A stretch of 64,000 nt of DNA, taken from NCBI GenBank assembly GCA_028826165.1, contig JAPDFW010000082.1:248001-312000 (forward strand). The letters are read 5' to 3'. A program made the translations under genes and the position numbers. The notes beneath the pieces are model-generated. The model did no database searches. It had not been told where the DNA came from and saw only the letters and a list, made by a program, of their open reading frames with translations. Positions 22,310 to 32,232 of this stretch are shown here, piece after piece. This stretch comes from Anaeramoeba ignava (lineage: Eukaryota; Metamonada; Anaeramoebidae). Each line of letters opens with the position of its first letter. Positions within the stretch are counted from its first letter, which is position 1.

Positions 22310-24676
22310 TCAAAATCGAATTTCATAAAATTTTTCAGGAGAATAAGTTATATAACGAACCCAAGAAAAGGATTCATAATTTGATTTTTCATAAATTTTT
22401 AAAAATTCAACACGAATTCCAGAAAGAATATGATTTGGCATTCCAAATTGGATTGTAATTGGTTGTTTTTCATTTTTAGTTTTTGTATCTTTTGAAAATG
22501 AAGATAAACCGAAATGGGCTTTAAGAGTATATTCTTTTTTGCCTTGAAAAATCTTGAAGAACCAAATCAAGCAATTCAAATCAGGACGATAATCACATTT
22601 TCCTCTTGAGGTTTTAATTTTTGGAGAATCAGCAAATTCAGAAACAGGAATAATTACTAAAACTTTTTTTGCTTCCCATTTTTCATTAAACATTGATTTT
22701 ACTTTGATTAAATATTCAATTCTTGAACCTGGATGTTTTTCAACCATTGTTTCCACTAGAAATGGTGGTTTTACTTTTCCTGAAATTCTGTATGACATTA
22801 ATTCAAATTTTATATCTGGTGGAATGAATGTGATTGTTCTTGATGATTCAAATTCTTTCAATCTAACACATGGATGAAATTTGAGATCATCAAATTCAAT
22901 TTGCGGATTTGCTTTTGATTTTTCTGTTGTTGAATCTTTTGAAAATTTTTAATTTTTTATTTTAATTTTTTAATTGTTTTTTATTTTACTTAATGTTTCT
23001 GAAAGTCTAATTTTGTCGTTAAGTCCTAAATGAACTGTTGGATTTCCTGTCAATCTAGGGAACATTTTAATTGAACCAATGATTTCAGAACTAATTATTT
23101 CATTTGATTTGAATTTAATTTGATTTAAATTTAATTTGATTTGATTTTATTTTGATTTGATTTGATTTAATTTGATTTGATTTGATTTAATTTGGTTTGA
23201 TTTATTTTAATTTGATTTAATTTAATTTAATTTAATTTAATTTGGATTTAATTTGATTTAATTTGGATTTAATTTGATTTAATTTGATTTAATTTAATTT
23301 AATTTGATTTAATTTGAATTTAAATTTATTTAATTTAATTTGATTTTATTTAAATTGATTTGATTTAATTTAATTTAATTTGATTTAAATTTGATTTAAA
23401 TTTGATTTTATTTAATTTAATTTTATTTGATTTGATTTAATTTGATTTGATTTTATTTTTTTGATTTGATTTGATTTAATTTGATTTAATTTAAATTTAT
23501 TTAATTTAAATTTATTTAATTTGATTTAAAATTTTGATTTAAATTTAAATTTGATTTAAATTTAAATTTGATTTAATTTAATTTAATTTAATTTAATTTG
23601 ATTTTTTAAATTTGATTTAAATTTGATTTAATTTGATTTAATTTGATTTAAATTTGATTTAAAATTTAATTTGATTTGATTTAATTTAATTTAATTTGAT
23701 TTAATTTAATTTTATTTGATTTTATTTTTTGATTTGAATTTAATTTGATTTGATTTGATTTTGATTTTATTTAAATTGATTTGATTTGATTTGATTTGAT
23801 TTGATTTGGGTTGATTTGATTTGATTTACTTTTGATTTAATTTGATTTAAATTTGATTTAAATTTGATTTGATTTGATTTAATTTGATTTAATTTAATTT
23901 TATTTAATTTAATTTGATTTAATTTAATTTTATTTAATTTAAATTTGATTTAATTTGATTTAAATTTATTTAATTTGATTTAATTTAATTTTATTTGATT
24001 TAATTTGATTTAAATTTAATTTGATTTAATTTGATTTTATTTGATTTAATTTGATTTGATTTGATTTGGGTTGATTTGATTTGATTTACTTAATAACTCT
24101 TCCAGTTGAGGAAATTGTCATTTGAAGTTTTTCAGACACATCAACATAAACCTCATTCTTTTTAAATATAGCATTTCCAGATCTCCAAGATACAGCACTT
24201 GTTAAAACAGTTGTGATTGAATTTTTTTGATTACTTTCAACAAATTGATTTGCTTCTGATGAAATATATTCCTTTAGTAGACTAGATTCTGAAAGTTGAG
24301 GATAACCAAAATCCATCATTTCATCAAGTAATTGATGAATTAAAACATAATTATCTGTTATACTTTCTTCATTCACGATTTGAAAATAATCTTGAAAAAC
24401 TTGAATTGTTTTATAAAGAAATTCTATAATGATTCCCACATTTAAATTTGTTGTTGTTTTTGCTATTCCTACAAAATCAAGTGAATTGTGTGTTATAAAA
24501 ATATAAGATGTTCCTTCTTGATCCTCAATTATAGGCTTTTTTTCACTTTCATTTTCTTGTTCTCTTATTTTATTAAAAAAATTTTTGATTTTTATTATTG
24601 AAAATTCTCCTCTATATATTCTTGATATTAAAATAGTTCCTTTTGGATTTATTATTAAAATTCCTGAACAAGCCAT
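22310..24676 (-). CDS. AP1M: Clathrin adaptor AP-1 medium (mu) subunit, three exons
   Basis: Minus-strand exons 24676-24090, 23090-22990 and 22935-22310 give 437 aa, normal for mu chains. An N-terminal longin domain (MACSGILIINPKGTILISRIYRG) is followed by the linker MDFGYPQLSESSLLKEYI and AVSWRSGNAIFKKNEVYVDV, then the mu-homology domain: SSTGRVINSEIIGSIKM, TVHLGLNDKIRL, RTITFIPPDIKFELMSYRIS, SRIEYLIK, KEYTLKAHFGL and a C-terminus KSNYESFSWVRYITYS. That last block is closer to AP-1 mu than to AP-2 mu. It recognises YxxPhi sorting signals in trans-Golgi/endosome clathrin coats. Intron 2 is only 54 nt; intron 1 is 999 nt of repeat. Confidence 0.93.
23105..24085. repeat. TTTGATTTAATTTGATT repeat filling AP1M intron 1
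   Basis: About 980 bp of five-base-period variants of gattt / aattt (ttgatttaatttgatttgatt). It stops two bases short of the donor. Confidence 0.95.
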
Positions 24677-24764
24677 TTCAAACTATTTTTTATTACTATT
24701 AATTATTTTATATTTTATATTTTTAAATGATTATTGATTATTAAAAAAAGAGAAAAGAGAAAAA

Positions 24765-24777
24765 GAAAAAAAATGAA
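24765..24777 (-). promoter_or_regulatory. TTCATTTTTTTTC element of AP1M
   Basis: On the minus strand, 89-101 nt before the ATG, in the 284-bp divergent space shared with the kelch gene. Confidence 0.35.
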
Positions 24778-24925
24778 ATCTTTTTCTTCTTTTCTTTTAA
24801 TTTTTAATTTTTAATTTTTATTTTTAATTTTTTGATTTTAATGATGAAAGATGACGTTTTATGCAATAAAAATAAAACAACATTATTTAATTTTTTTTTC
24901 CCTTTTTTTTTTCAAATCATTTTTC

Positions 24926-24940
24926 TTTTTCATTTTTTTA
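24926..24940 (+). promoter_or_regulatory. TTTTTCATTTTTTTA element of the kelch-BTB gene
   Basis: Directly followed by an A run and ATGCTTG at 24961, 21 nt downstream. Confidence 0.45.
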
Positions 24941-24960
24941 AAAAAAAAAATAAAACTAAA

Positions 24961-24967
24961 ATGCTTG
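24961..24967 (+). other. Seven-nucleotide initial coding exon (ATGCTTG) of the kelch-BTB gene
   Basis: ATG CTT G|gtattaaa ... taaaaag|AT ATT GAA gives MLDIEAE. The first recognisable kelch exon has no in-frame ATG of its own, so an upstream start is needed; this one sits in the normal leader context. Confidence 0.55.
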
Positions 24968-27900
24968 GTATTAAATTATAAATTACAAAAAACAAAACAA
25001 AAGAAAAAGATCCGAAATTCATTTATTAATATTTTTCCATTTTAAACCAATTTGAATTTATTATTATTTATTATTAATTAATTAATTTGATAAAAAGATA
25101 TTGAAGCAGAAAAAACTTGGAAAACAATTGAATTTAATAACGTTAAACCTCCTACTCAAAGATTTCGACCAGCTCATGTTCTTTACCAAAATAAAGTATG
25201 GATTCATGGAGGAACAACAACAAATAGTGGTGATTGCGATGAACTTTATCAATATGATATTGGTATTTTGATTTCTTTATTGATTCTATTTATCAAATTT
25301 TCATTAATTTAATTCCTATTTTTTTTTTTTCTTTCTTCTAAAAAAAAAAGAAACTTGTGAATGGAAAGAAGTAGTTCAAAAGGGATCAATAATTGGCAAA
25401 AGACATGGTCATACTGCTGTTGTTTATCACGATTTTATGTTTGTTTTTGGAGGTTTGTTTTCTCTTTTTTGATTTTTTTTTTAATCCAAAAAATTTTTCC
25501 GTTTTTTTTCAATTTATGAAAATATAATTTATTAATATATATCTAATTCTTGATTTAATTATTTTTAGGTTATGGAGGTAATGAAAATCCCTTTTATATG
25601 TTTGAATTTGGTAAGTTCTTTTCTAGAAAGTATTTTTTTGCTTTTTAATTTTTTTTTCTCATTTTATTTTTTTGTTAAATAAATAAATAAATAATTAAAT
25701 AATTAATTAAATAATTAAAGCAACTGGTATTTGGACTGTTGTAAAATGTGAAGGAGAATTACCAAATAATTATCGATATCATACTGCTGTTGTTTATAAA
25801 GAGTAATGATCAAAATCAAAATTAAAATCAAAATCTAAAATCAAAATTAAAATCAAAATCTAAATCTAAATCAAATTAAATCTAAATCTAAATCTAAATC
25901 TAAATCAAAATCTAAATTAAAATCAAAATTTAAATCTAAATCAAAATCAAAATCTAAATCTAAATCTAAATCTAAATCTAAATCTAAATCTAAATCTAAA
26001 TCAAAATCAAAATCAAAATCAAAATCAAAATCAAAATCAAAATCAAAATCAAAATAAAAATCAAAATCAAAATCAAAATCAAAATTAAAATCAAAATCTA
26101 AATCAAAATTAAAATCTAAATCAAAATCTAAATCTAAATCTAAATCAAAATCAAAATCTAAATCTAAATCTAAATCTAAATCTAAATCTAAATCTAAATC
26201 AAAATCAAAATCAAAATCTAAATTAAAATCTAAATCTAAATCAAAATCAAAATCAAAATCAAAATCAAAATCAAAATCAAAATCTAAATTAAAATCAAAA
26301 TCTAAATCAAAATCAAAATCAAAATCAAAATCTAAAATCAAAATCAAAATCAAAATCAAAATCAAAATCAAAATCTAAAAAAATCAAAATCAAAATCAAA
26401 ATCAAAATCAAAATCAAAATCAAAATCAAAATCTAAATCAAAATTTAAATCTAAATCTAAATTAAATTTAAAGCGAAATGCTTGTTTATGGAAAAACTGG
26501 ATTTTTCAGTTCTGGAAGTTCTTTTCATATTTATAATTTCTTATCAAATACATGGACAAGAGTTGCGATTGATGATCCTCTTTTTTATTCAGATTCAAGT
26601 CATACAGCTGTTGTTTATGGTCATTCTTGTTTTATTTATGGAGGTTATTCCCATGGAGCATCAAATAATCGTTTTATACGTTATGATTTCCGTAAAAATA
26701 TTTAATATCAAATATATTTATAATTAAATATATTTAATATCAAATATATTTATAATTAAAAATAATTAAAATCAAAATATATTTAAAATTATATTTAAAA
26801 TCAAAATATATTTAATATTAAATATATTTATATCAAATATAATTAAAATCAAAATATATTTATAATCAAAATATATTTAAAATCAAAATATATTCAGCAA
26901 ATAAAAAATGGTCTGAAATTAAAGTTAATGGTCCTCCACCACCAAATCGAGAATCTCATTCTGCAATAATAAAATATCATGAAATGGTTACTTTTGGTGG
27001 TTCTGAAAGGAAAGTAGGAACATTTGGAACAATTTTCAATTATAATTTTCTTGAAAATAAATGGCATGAAATTGTCCCACGAGAAGGAACAGCACCTGAT
27101 CCACGAGGTAAATAAATTATTCTCCAAATTTAATTAAATATTTTTTGATTTAATTTAATTTAATATTTTGATTTAATTAAATATTTTGATTTAATTAAAT
27201 ATTTTGATTTAATTTAATATTTTTTGATTTATTTTCATTGAATATTTTGATTTAATTTAATATTTTTTGATTTAATTAAATATTTTGATTTAATTGAATA
27301 TTTTGATTTAATTTAATTTTTTGATTTAATTGAATATTTTGATTTAATTTAATATTTTGATTTAATTTAATATTTTTTGATTCATTTTCATTTAATATTT
27401 TGATTTAATATTTTTTGATTTGATTTAATTTAATATTTTGATTTTCATTTAATTAAATAAAAATAAAAAGATGACCATTCAGCAGTAATTTCTGAATCTA
27501 AAATGATTATATTTTTTGGAGTAACTTCAATGAATTCCAACTCAGAATTCTCACTTAATTCAGCAGCATTTAGTGATGCATTTGTGTATCAATTTGAAAT
27601 GAATATTTATTCTGACATGGAAAGATTTCTAACTAGAGAAGAATTCACAGATATCAGAATTGACACTATGGATTCGAAATTTATATCGTGCCATTCAGAA
27701 ATTGTTGCAGCACGATTTTTACCACGAAAATTTAGCAAAAATTTTTTCTTGCAAATTGTGAAATTGGAAGAATATGAAGTAGTGAAATTACTTTTAGAAT
27801 ATATTTATTACGATAAATACAGTTGCGAATACACGGATTTGAATGATAAACTCCAAGCATTAGCGAGTAAATTAGGGCTTCAAGAGCTCGAGGATTTATG

Positions 27901-28786
27901 TTCTGCAAAAGAATTGTTCAAGAAAACGCATTTGGGAGAAAATTTCAAAAAACTTTATTTGGAAGAAGAATCAAAAACATTCACAATAATTTGCCAAGAG
28001 AAAAGAATCCGGGTTCATAAGTCTATTTTGATATCAAGATCCGAATTATTTAGAGGACTTCTTTTTTCTGCCGATGATACAAGCGATGAAGTGAATGATA
28101 TGAGTGGATTATCTCCAGAAATGCTTGAACATTTTATTTACTTTCTTTATACTGATTCTATTCAGGATAACTTGGATCTTAAAGACTACATTGCTTTACT
28201 CGGTATTTCCGATTATTTTGGTCTTTCAAATAATTTGTTGGATTGGCAAATTGAAAAAATTTTGATCCAAAAAATTGATATGAATACTCTTCCTGATATT
28301 TTTGAAAAGGCTCTTACTCTTGATTTGAATTCTTTGAGAACTGCTTGTCTTGAATTTATTTTCCAGAATGATTTGGATAAAAATCCTGATTTCGATGATG
28401 TTTGTCAAGGTGAGCTTGATGTTGTTAAAGAACTTGCTCAAAATTATCGAAAGAAAAGAGAAACTGAAATTCAAAAGAATTTGGAAAAAGAAAAAAAGAA
28501 AAAGGAAGAAGAAGAAAGGCAAAAAAAAGAAACGGAAAGAAGGATTCATTTGTTAAATCCAGATTTCAATGATCAGAATTTATTACCTTTTACTTTTAAT
28601 TCATCTCCAATTCCAAATCCACCAAATACTTCAAATACTTCAAACACTTCAAATACTTCAAATACTTCAAACAATTCAAACAATTCAAACACTTCAAACA
28701 ATTCAAATACTTCAAACAATTCAAATAGAAATTCACAAAAAAAGATTGACAAAAAAGAGATTAAAAAAAAATGCAATTTCATGTGA
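24961..28786 (+). CDS. Kelch-repeat, double BTB protein with C-terminal CaaX box
   Basis: Exons 24961-24967, 25098-25262, 25351-25452, 25569-25610, 25721-25802, 26474-26691, 26898-27107 and 27471-28786 give 713 aa. Residues about 1-280 are kelch blades: RFRPAHVLYQNKVWIHGG, RHGHTAVVYHDFMFVFGGYGG, SHTAVVYGHSCFIYGGYS and NRESHSAIIKYHEMVTFGG. Two BTB/POZ domains follow: FTDIRIDTMDSKFISCHSEI, and FTIICQEKRIRVHKSILISR with FYF-helix MLEHFIYFLYTDSI. The order kelch-BTB-BTB recalls LZTR1-like proteins, which recruit Cullin-3 to Ras-family GTPases. After a charged coiled coil and an NTSNTS/NNSN tail, the protein ends KKEIKKKCNFM, a CaaX prenylation signal after a polybasic patch, predicting membrane attachment. 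The start is inferred: a 7-nt first exon after the usual T-to-A leader. Introns 5-7 are repeat-filled. Confidence 0.88.
25806..26470. repeat. TCAAAA / TCTAAA hexamer array in kelch-BTB intron 5
   Basis: Intron 25803-26473 (671 nt) alternates long runs of tcaaaa with runs of tctaaa. Antisense LDLDFDF open frames are repeat products. Confidence 0.95.
26700..26895. repeat. AAATATATTTAAAATCA repeat in kelch-BTB intron 6
   Basis: Intron 26692-26897 (206 nt) carries irregular aaatatatttataatca units. Confidence 0.75.
27115..27465. repeat. TTTGATTTAATTTAATATT repeat in kelch-BTB intron 7
   Basis: Intron 27108-27470 (363 nt) carries gatttaatttaatatttt units (period about 17-19). Confidence 0.8.
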
Positions 28787-28995
28787 GTTTCTTGAACAAA
28801 AACATTTTATCCGAAATGAATCACAATAATTTCTTTTCTATTTTCTTTTCTATTTCCTTTTTTATTTTCTTTTTATTTTCTTTTCTATTTTGGTATTCAA
28901 ATAAATAATTATGAAATTTTGTGATGAAAAAAATGGGTTTGCTTTTTTTTTTAATGAAAAAAAGAAGAATAAAAACTCCAATTTTATAATTTTTC

Positions 28996-31900
28996 TTAAT
29001 TTTCTTTATCTTCTTTTTTAATTTCATTTTCTTTTTTAATTTCATTTTCTTTTTTAATTTCATTTTCTTTTTTAATTTCATTTTCTTTTTTAATTTCATT
29101 TTCTTTCTTAATTTCATTTTCTTTTTTAATTTCATTTTCTTTTTTAATTTCATTTTCTTTATTAATTTCATCTTCTTTTTTAATTTCATTTTCTTTATTA
29201 ATTTCATTTTCTTTTTTAATTTCATCTTCTTTTTTAATTTCATTTTCTTTTTTAACTTCATCTTCTTTCTTAATTTCATTTTCATTATTAACTTCATCAT
29301 TACTTTCATCATCACTTTCATCATAATCTCCATCACCAATAATAGCTTCTGTTTGATTTTCTAAATTTTTTTTTCTCTCTTGATAAGATTGAAGTTTTTG
29401 AGGAGCTTTTCCCATAAATTTAAGAAAGAAAGGATAAAAATTTCCATTTGGATTAACAAAAGAATTAATATGTAAATCATCAAAAATTGCAAAAACAACT
29501 TCTTTAAATCTTCCATTAAACTCTTCAGAAAACAAAGTATTATAAAACAATTCTGCCATATGTTTAGCAGGATTACCGAAAGCGCCACATCCATAAGCAG
29601 ATAAAACAATATATTCATGTCCATGATTAGCACAACAAGCTAATAGTGACTCTATTTTCCTTTTTGTTACTCTTTCATCATCTGGATGTAATCGATATTC
29701 TCCTTTTCGATTTATAAGTTTGGAATCATGTGGAGCAGCAGAAGCAACAAATGATAGTAAATAAGGTTCCTCAAGAAATTGGTATTTCTTTTTTTCTTCA
29801 TCTCGGAATATAATTACACTTTAAATTAAAAATTATTTGAAATATTTTGAATTTTAATTGATTTTTATTTATTTTTATTTTAAAATTTACTTCGGCGAAT
29901 AAACACAACCATTTGTAGGAATTGGATATTTCCATTTTCTTTTTGGATCAAATTTTTTTTTTGGATCTTCTAATAGTTGATAATAGTTTGATCTTCGAAA
30001 AATATTTTCTTCTTGTGCTCTTGCTCCAGCTTTATATCCCTTTTTGATTTTAAATTTTAATTTTGAATTTAAATTTTAATTTTAATTTTAATTTTGAATT
30101 TAATTTTAATTTGAATTTAATTTTGAATTTGAATTTGAATTTGAATTTGAATTTGAATTTGAATTTGATTTTAAATTATAAGATAAAAGATAAAATACTC
30201 CTCCTGGAACAAAAGGATTTGCCATGTTTAAAACAATAGGTTGGGATTTTGTTCTTTGTAAAATTTCATATGCTGCAACTAAGCAATCTGAATCAACAAC
30301 ATTAACTTTTGTTTCATAATTTGGATTAGGTCCAAGTTCTGGTTTTTCTTTATACATAACACAATTTTGAGCTTGTTTTTCCACAAATTTTGAATTAAAT
30401 TCCCATTTTACTCCTGATGGAGTAACATAACTGATTATTTATAAATTAAATTATAAATAAAATTATAAATAAAATTATAAATTATATTATAAATAAAATT
30501 ATAAATAAAATTATAAATAAAATTATAAATAAAATTATAAATTAAATTATAAATAAAATTATAAATAAAATTATAAATTAAAATTATAAATTAAATTATA
30601 AATAAAATTATAAATAAAATTATAAATAAAATTATAAATAAAATTATAAATAAAATTATAAATAAATTATAAATTAAATTATAAATTAAATTATAAATAA
30701 AATTATAAATAAAATTATAAATAAAATTATAAATAAAATTATAAATAAAATTATAAATAAAATTATAAATAAAATTATAAATAAAATTATAAATAAATAT
30801 AAATTAAATTATAAATAAAAATATAAATAAAAATATAAATTAAATTATAAATTAAATTATAAATTAAATTATAAATTAAAATTATAAATTAAAATTATAA
30901 ATTAAATTATAAATAAAATTATAAATAAAATTATAAATTAAATTATAAATTAAAATTATAAATAAAAATTATAAATAAAATTATAAATAAAATTATAAAA
31001 TAAAATTATAAATAAAATTATAAATAAAATTATAAATAAAATTATAAATAAAATTATAAATAAAATTATAAATTAAATTATAAATAAAATTATAAATAAA
31101 ATTATAAATTAAAATTATAAATTAAATTATAAAATAAAATTATAAATAAAAATTATAAATAAAAATAATAAATTAAATTATAAATAATATTATAAATAAA
31201 ATTATAAATAAAAATTATAAATTATATTATAAATTAAATTATAAATAAAAATTGTAAATTAAATTATAAATAAAATTATAAATAAAAATTATAAATAAAA
31301 TTATAAATAAAATTATAAATAAAATTATAAATAAAATTATAAATAAAATTATAAATAAAATTATAAATAAAATTATAAATAAAAATATAAATTAAATTAT
31401 AAATAAAAATATAAATAAAAATATAAATTAAATTATAAATTAAATTATAAATTAAATTATAAATTAAATTATAAATTAAATTATAAATAAAATTATAAAT
31501 AAAATTATAAATAAAATTATAAATTAAATTATAAATTAAATTATAAATAAAATTATAAATAAAATTATAAATAAAATTATAAATAAAATTATAAATAAAA
31601 TTATAAATAAAATTATAAATTAAATTATAAATAAAATTATAAATAAAATTATAAATAAAATTATAAATTAAATTATAAATAATATTATAAAATTTTACTT
31701 CATATGTTCACAATATCTAATAGTGTGATTTTGAATTTCTCTAAGCCAAGTTGAAAGAGGTTCTGGTTTATAATCCTCTCTATATTTTAAATGTTAAAAT
31801 TTTAAAAAAGAATTATGAAAAAGATTTAAAAAAAAAAGTTTCAAAAGAGGAAAATAATAGAAGAAACGAACATAATTCCTGCTTTACGAAAAGGTTTTAA

Positions 31901-31996
31901 ATCTTCTTTTAATTCTTTTTCTTGTTCTTTTTCTTCTTTTTCTTTTAATTCTTTTTCTTTTTCTTTTTCTTCTAATTCTTGTTCTTGTTTTTTCAT
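28996..31996 (-). CDS. Microbial-type poly(ADP-ribose) glycohydrolase-like protein (TIGR02452/DUF2263), five exons
   Basis: Minus-strand exons 31996-31868 (or -31872), about 31775-31699, 30430-30199, 30039-29891 and 29818-28996 give about 469 aa. The macrodomain-type core has LNMANPFVPGG (end of exon 3), GYKAGARAQEENIFRRS (start of exon 4), CVYSPNVIIFRDEE, LSFVASAAPHDS and YIVLSAYGCGAFGNP. Together they match the PARG signature GGG..QEE with its catalytic Glu pair, and the TIGR02452 family. The reaction is hydrolysis of ADP-ribose polymers or ADP-ribosyl groups. The N-terminus (KEKEKELKEKEEKEQEK) and C-terminus (about 18 copies of EIKKEN/EIKKED) are low-complexity charged tails. The first junction has two equivalent GT/AG choices. 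It is head-to-head with the hydrogenase gene. Confidence 0.85.
29010..29295. repeat. Coding 18-bp repeat (EIKKEN) in the PARG-like gene
   Basis: TTTTTAATTTCATTTTCT units on the plus strand code the acidic/basic C-terminal tail in the minus sense. The copies differ mostly by E/D/N codon switches, a normal protein-repeat pattern. The stop falls just outside the array. Confidence 0.85.
30433..31695. repeat. AAATTATAAATA repeat filling PARG-like intron 2
   Basis: Intron 31698-30431 (1268 nt) is almost wholly ataaataaaatt / ataaattaaatt units (period 12). Confidence 0.95.
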
Positions 31997-32004
31997 TATT
32001 AATT

Positions 32005-32014
32005 AAAAAAATGA
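32005..32014 (-). promoter_or_regulatory. TTCATTTTTT element of the PARG-like gene
   Basis: On the minus strand, 9-18 nt before the ATG; another TTTCATTTTTT-like copy is at 32027-32036. Confidence 0.4.
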
Positions 32015-32147
32015 AATAATAAAAAATGAAAAAAAAAAATTAATAATAGAAACAATATGGGGATATAAATTTATACATACTTCTAAAAAACAAAAAAAAT
32101 TAATTAAAAATTAATAAATAAAAAATTAAAAAAAAAATTTTTACAAA

Positions 32148-32161
32148 TCATTTTTTTTTTT
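32148..32161 (+). promoter_or_regulatory. TCATTTTTTTTTTT element of the hydrogenase gene
   Basis: 72-85 nt before the ATG at 32233. The hydrogenase shares this native leader although its coding sequence looks foreign. Confidence 0.4.
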
Positions 32162-32232
32162 ACATTTAAATAAAAAAAAATTTTATAAAAAGCAACAAAA
32201 AAGTCAAAAAAATTAAAAAAAAAAACCATAAA

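Noticed and set aside
25871-26371. Long antisense open frames of the type LDLDFDF here and FDFDFD / ILILIL at 58163-58504, 51117-51345, 47668-48210 and 40533-41156
   Set aside because: They are translations of hexamer or dodecamer repeats in introns, open in several frames at once and lacking any non-repetitive sequence.
28569-28829. Plus-strand frame LQILQTLQI over the kelch-BTB tail
   Set aside because: It is an alternate phase of the NTSNTS-coding repeat; the main frame is continuous with the BTB domain and ends in CaaX.
28821-29339. Second minus-strand frame (KKKMKLKKKMKL) over the PARG-like gene tail
   Set aside because: It is another phase of the coding EIKKEN repeat; the PARG frame continues through it from conserved sequence.
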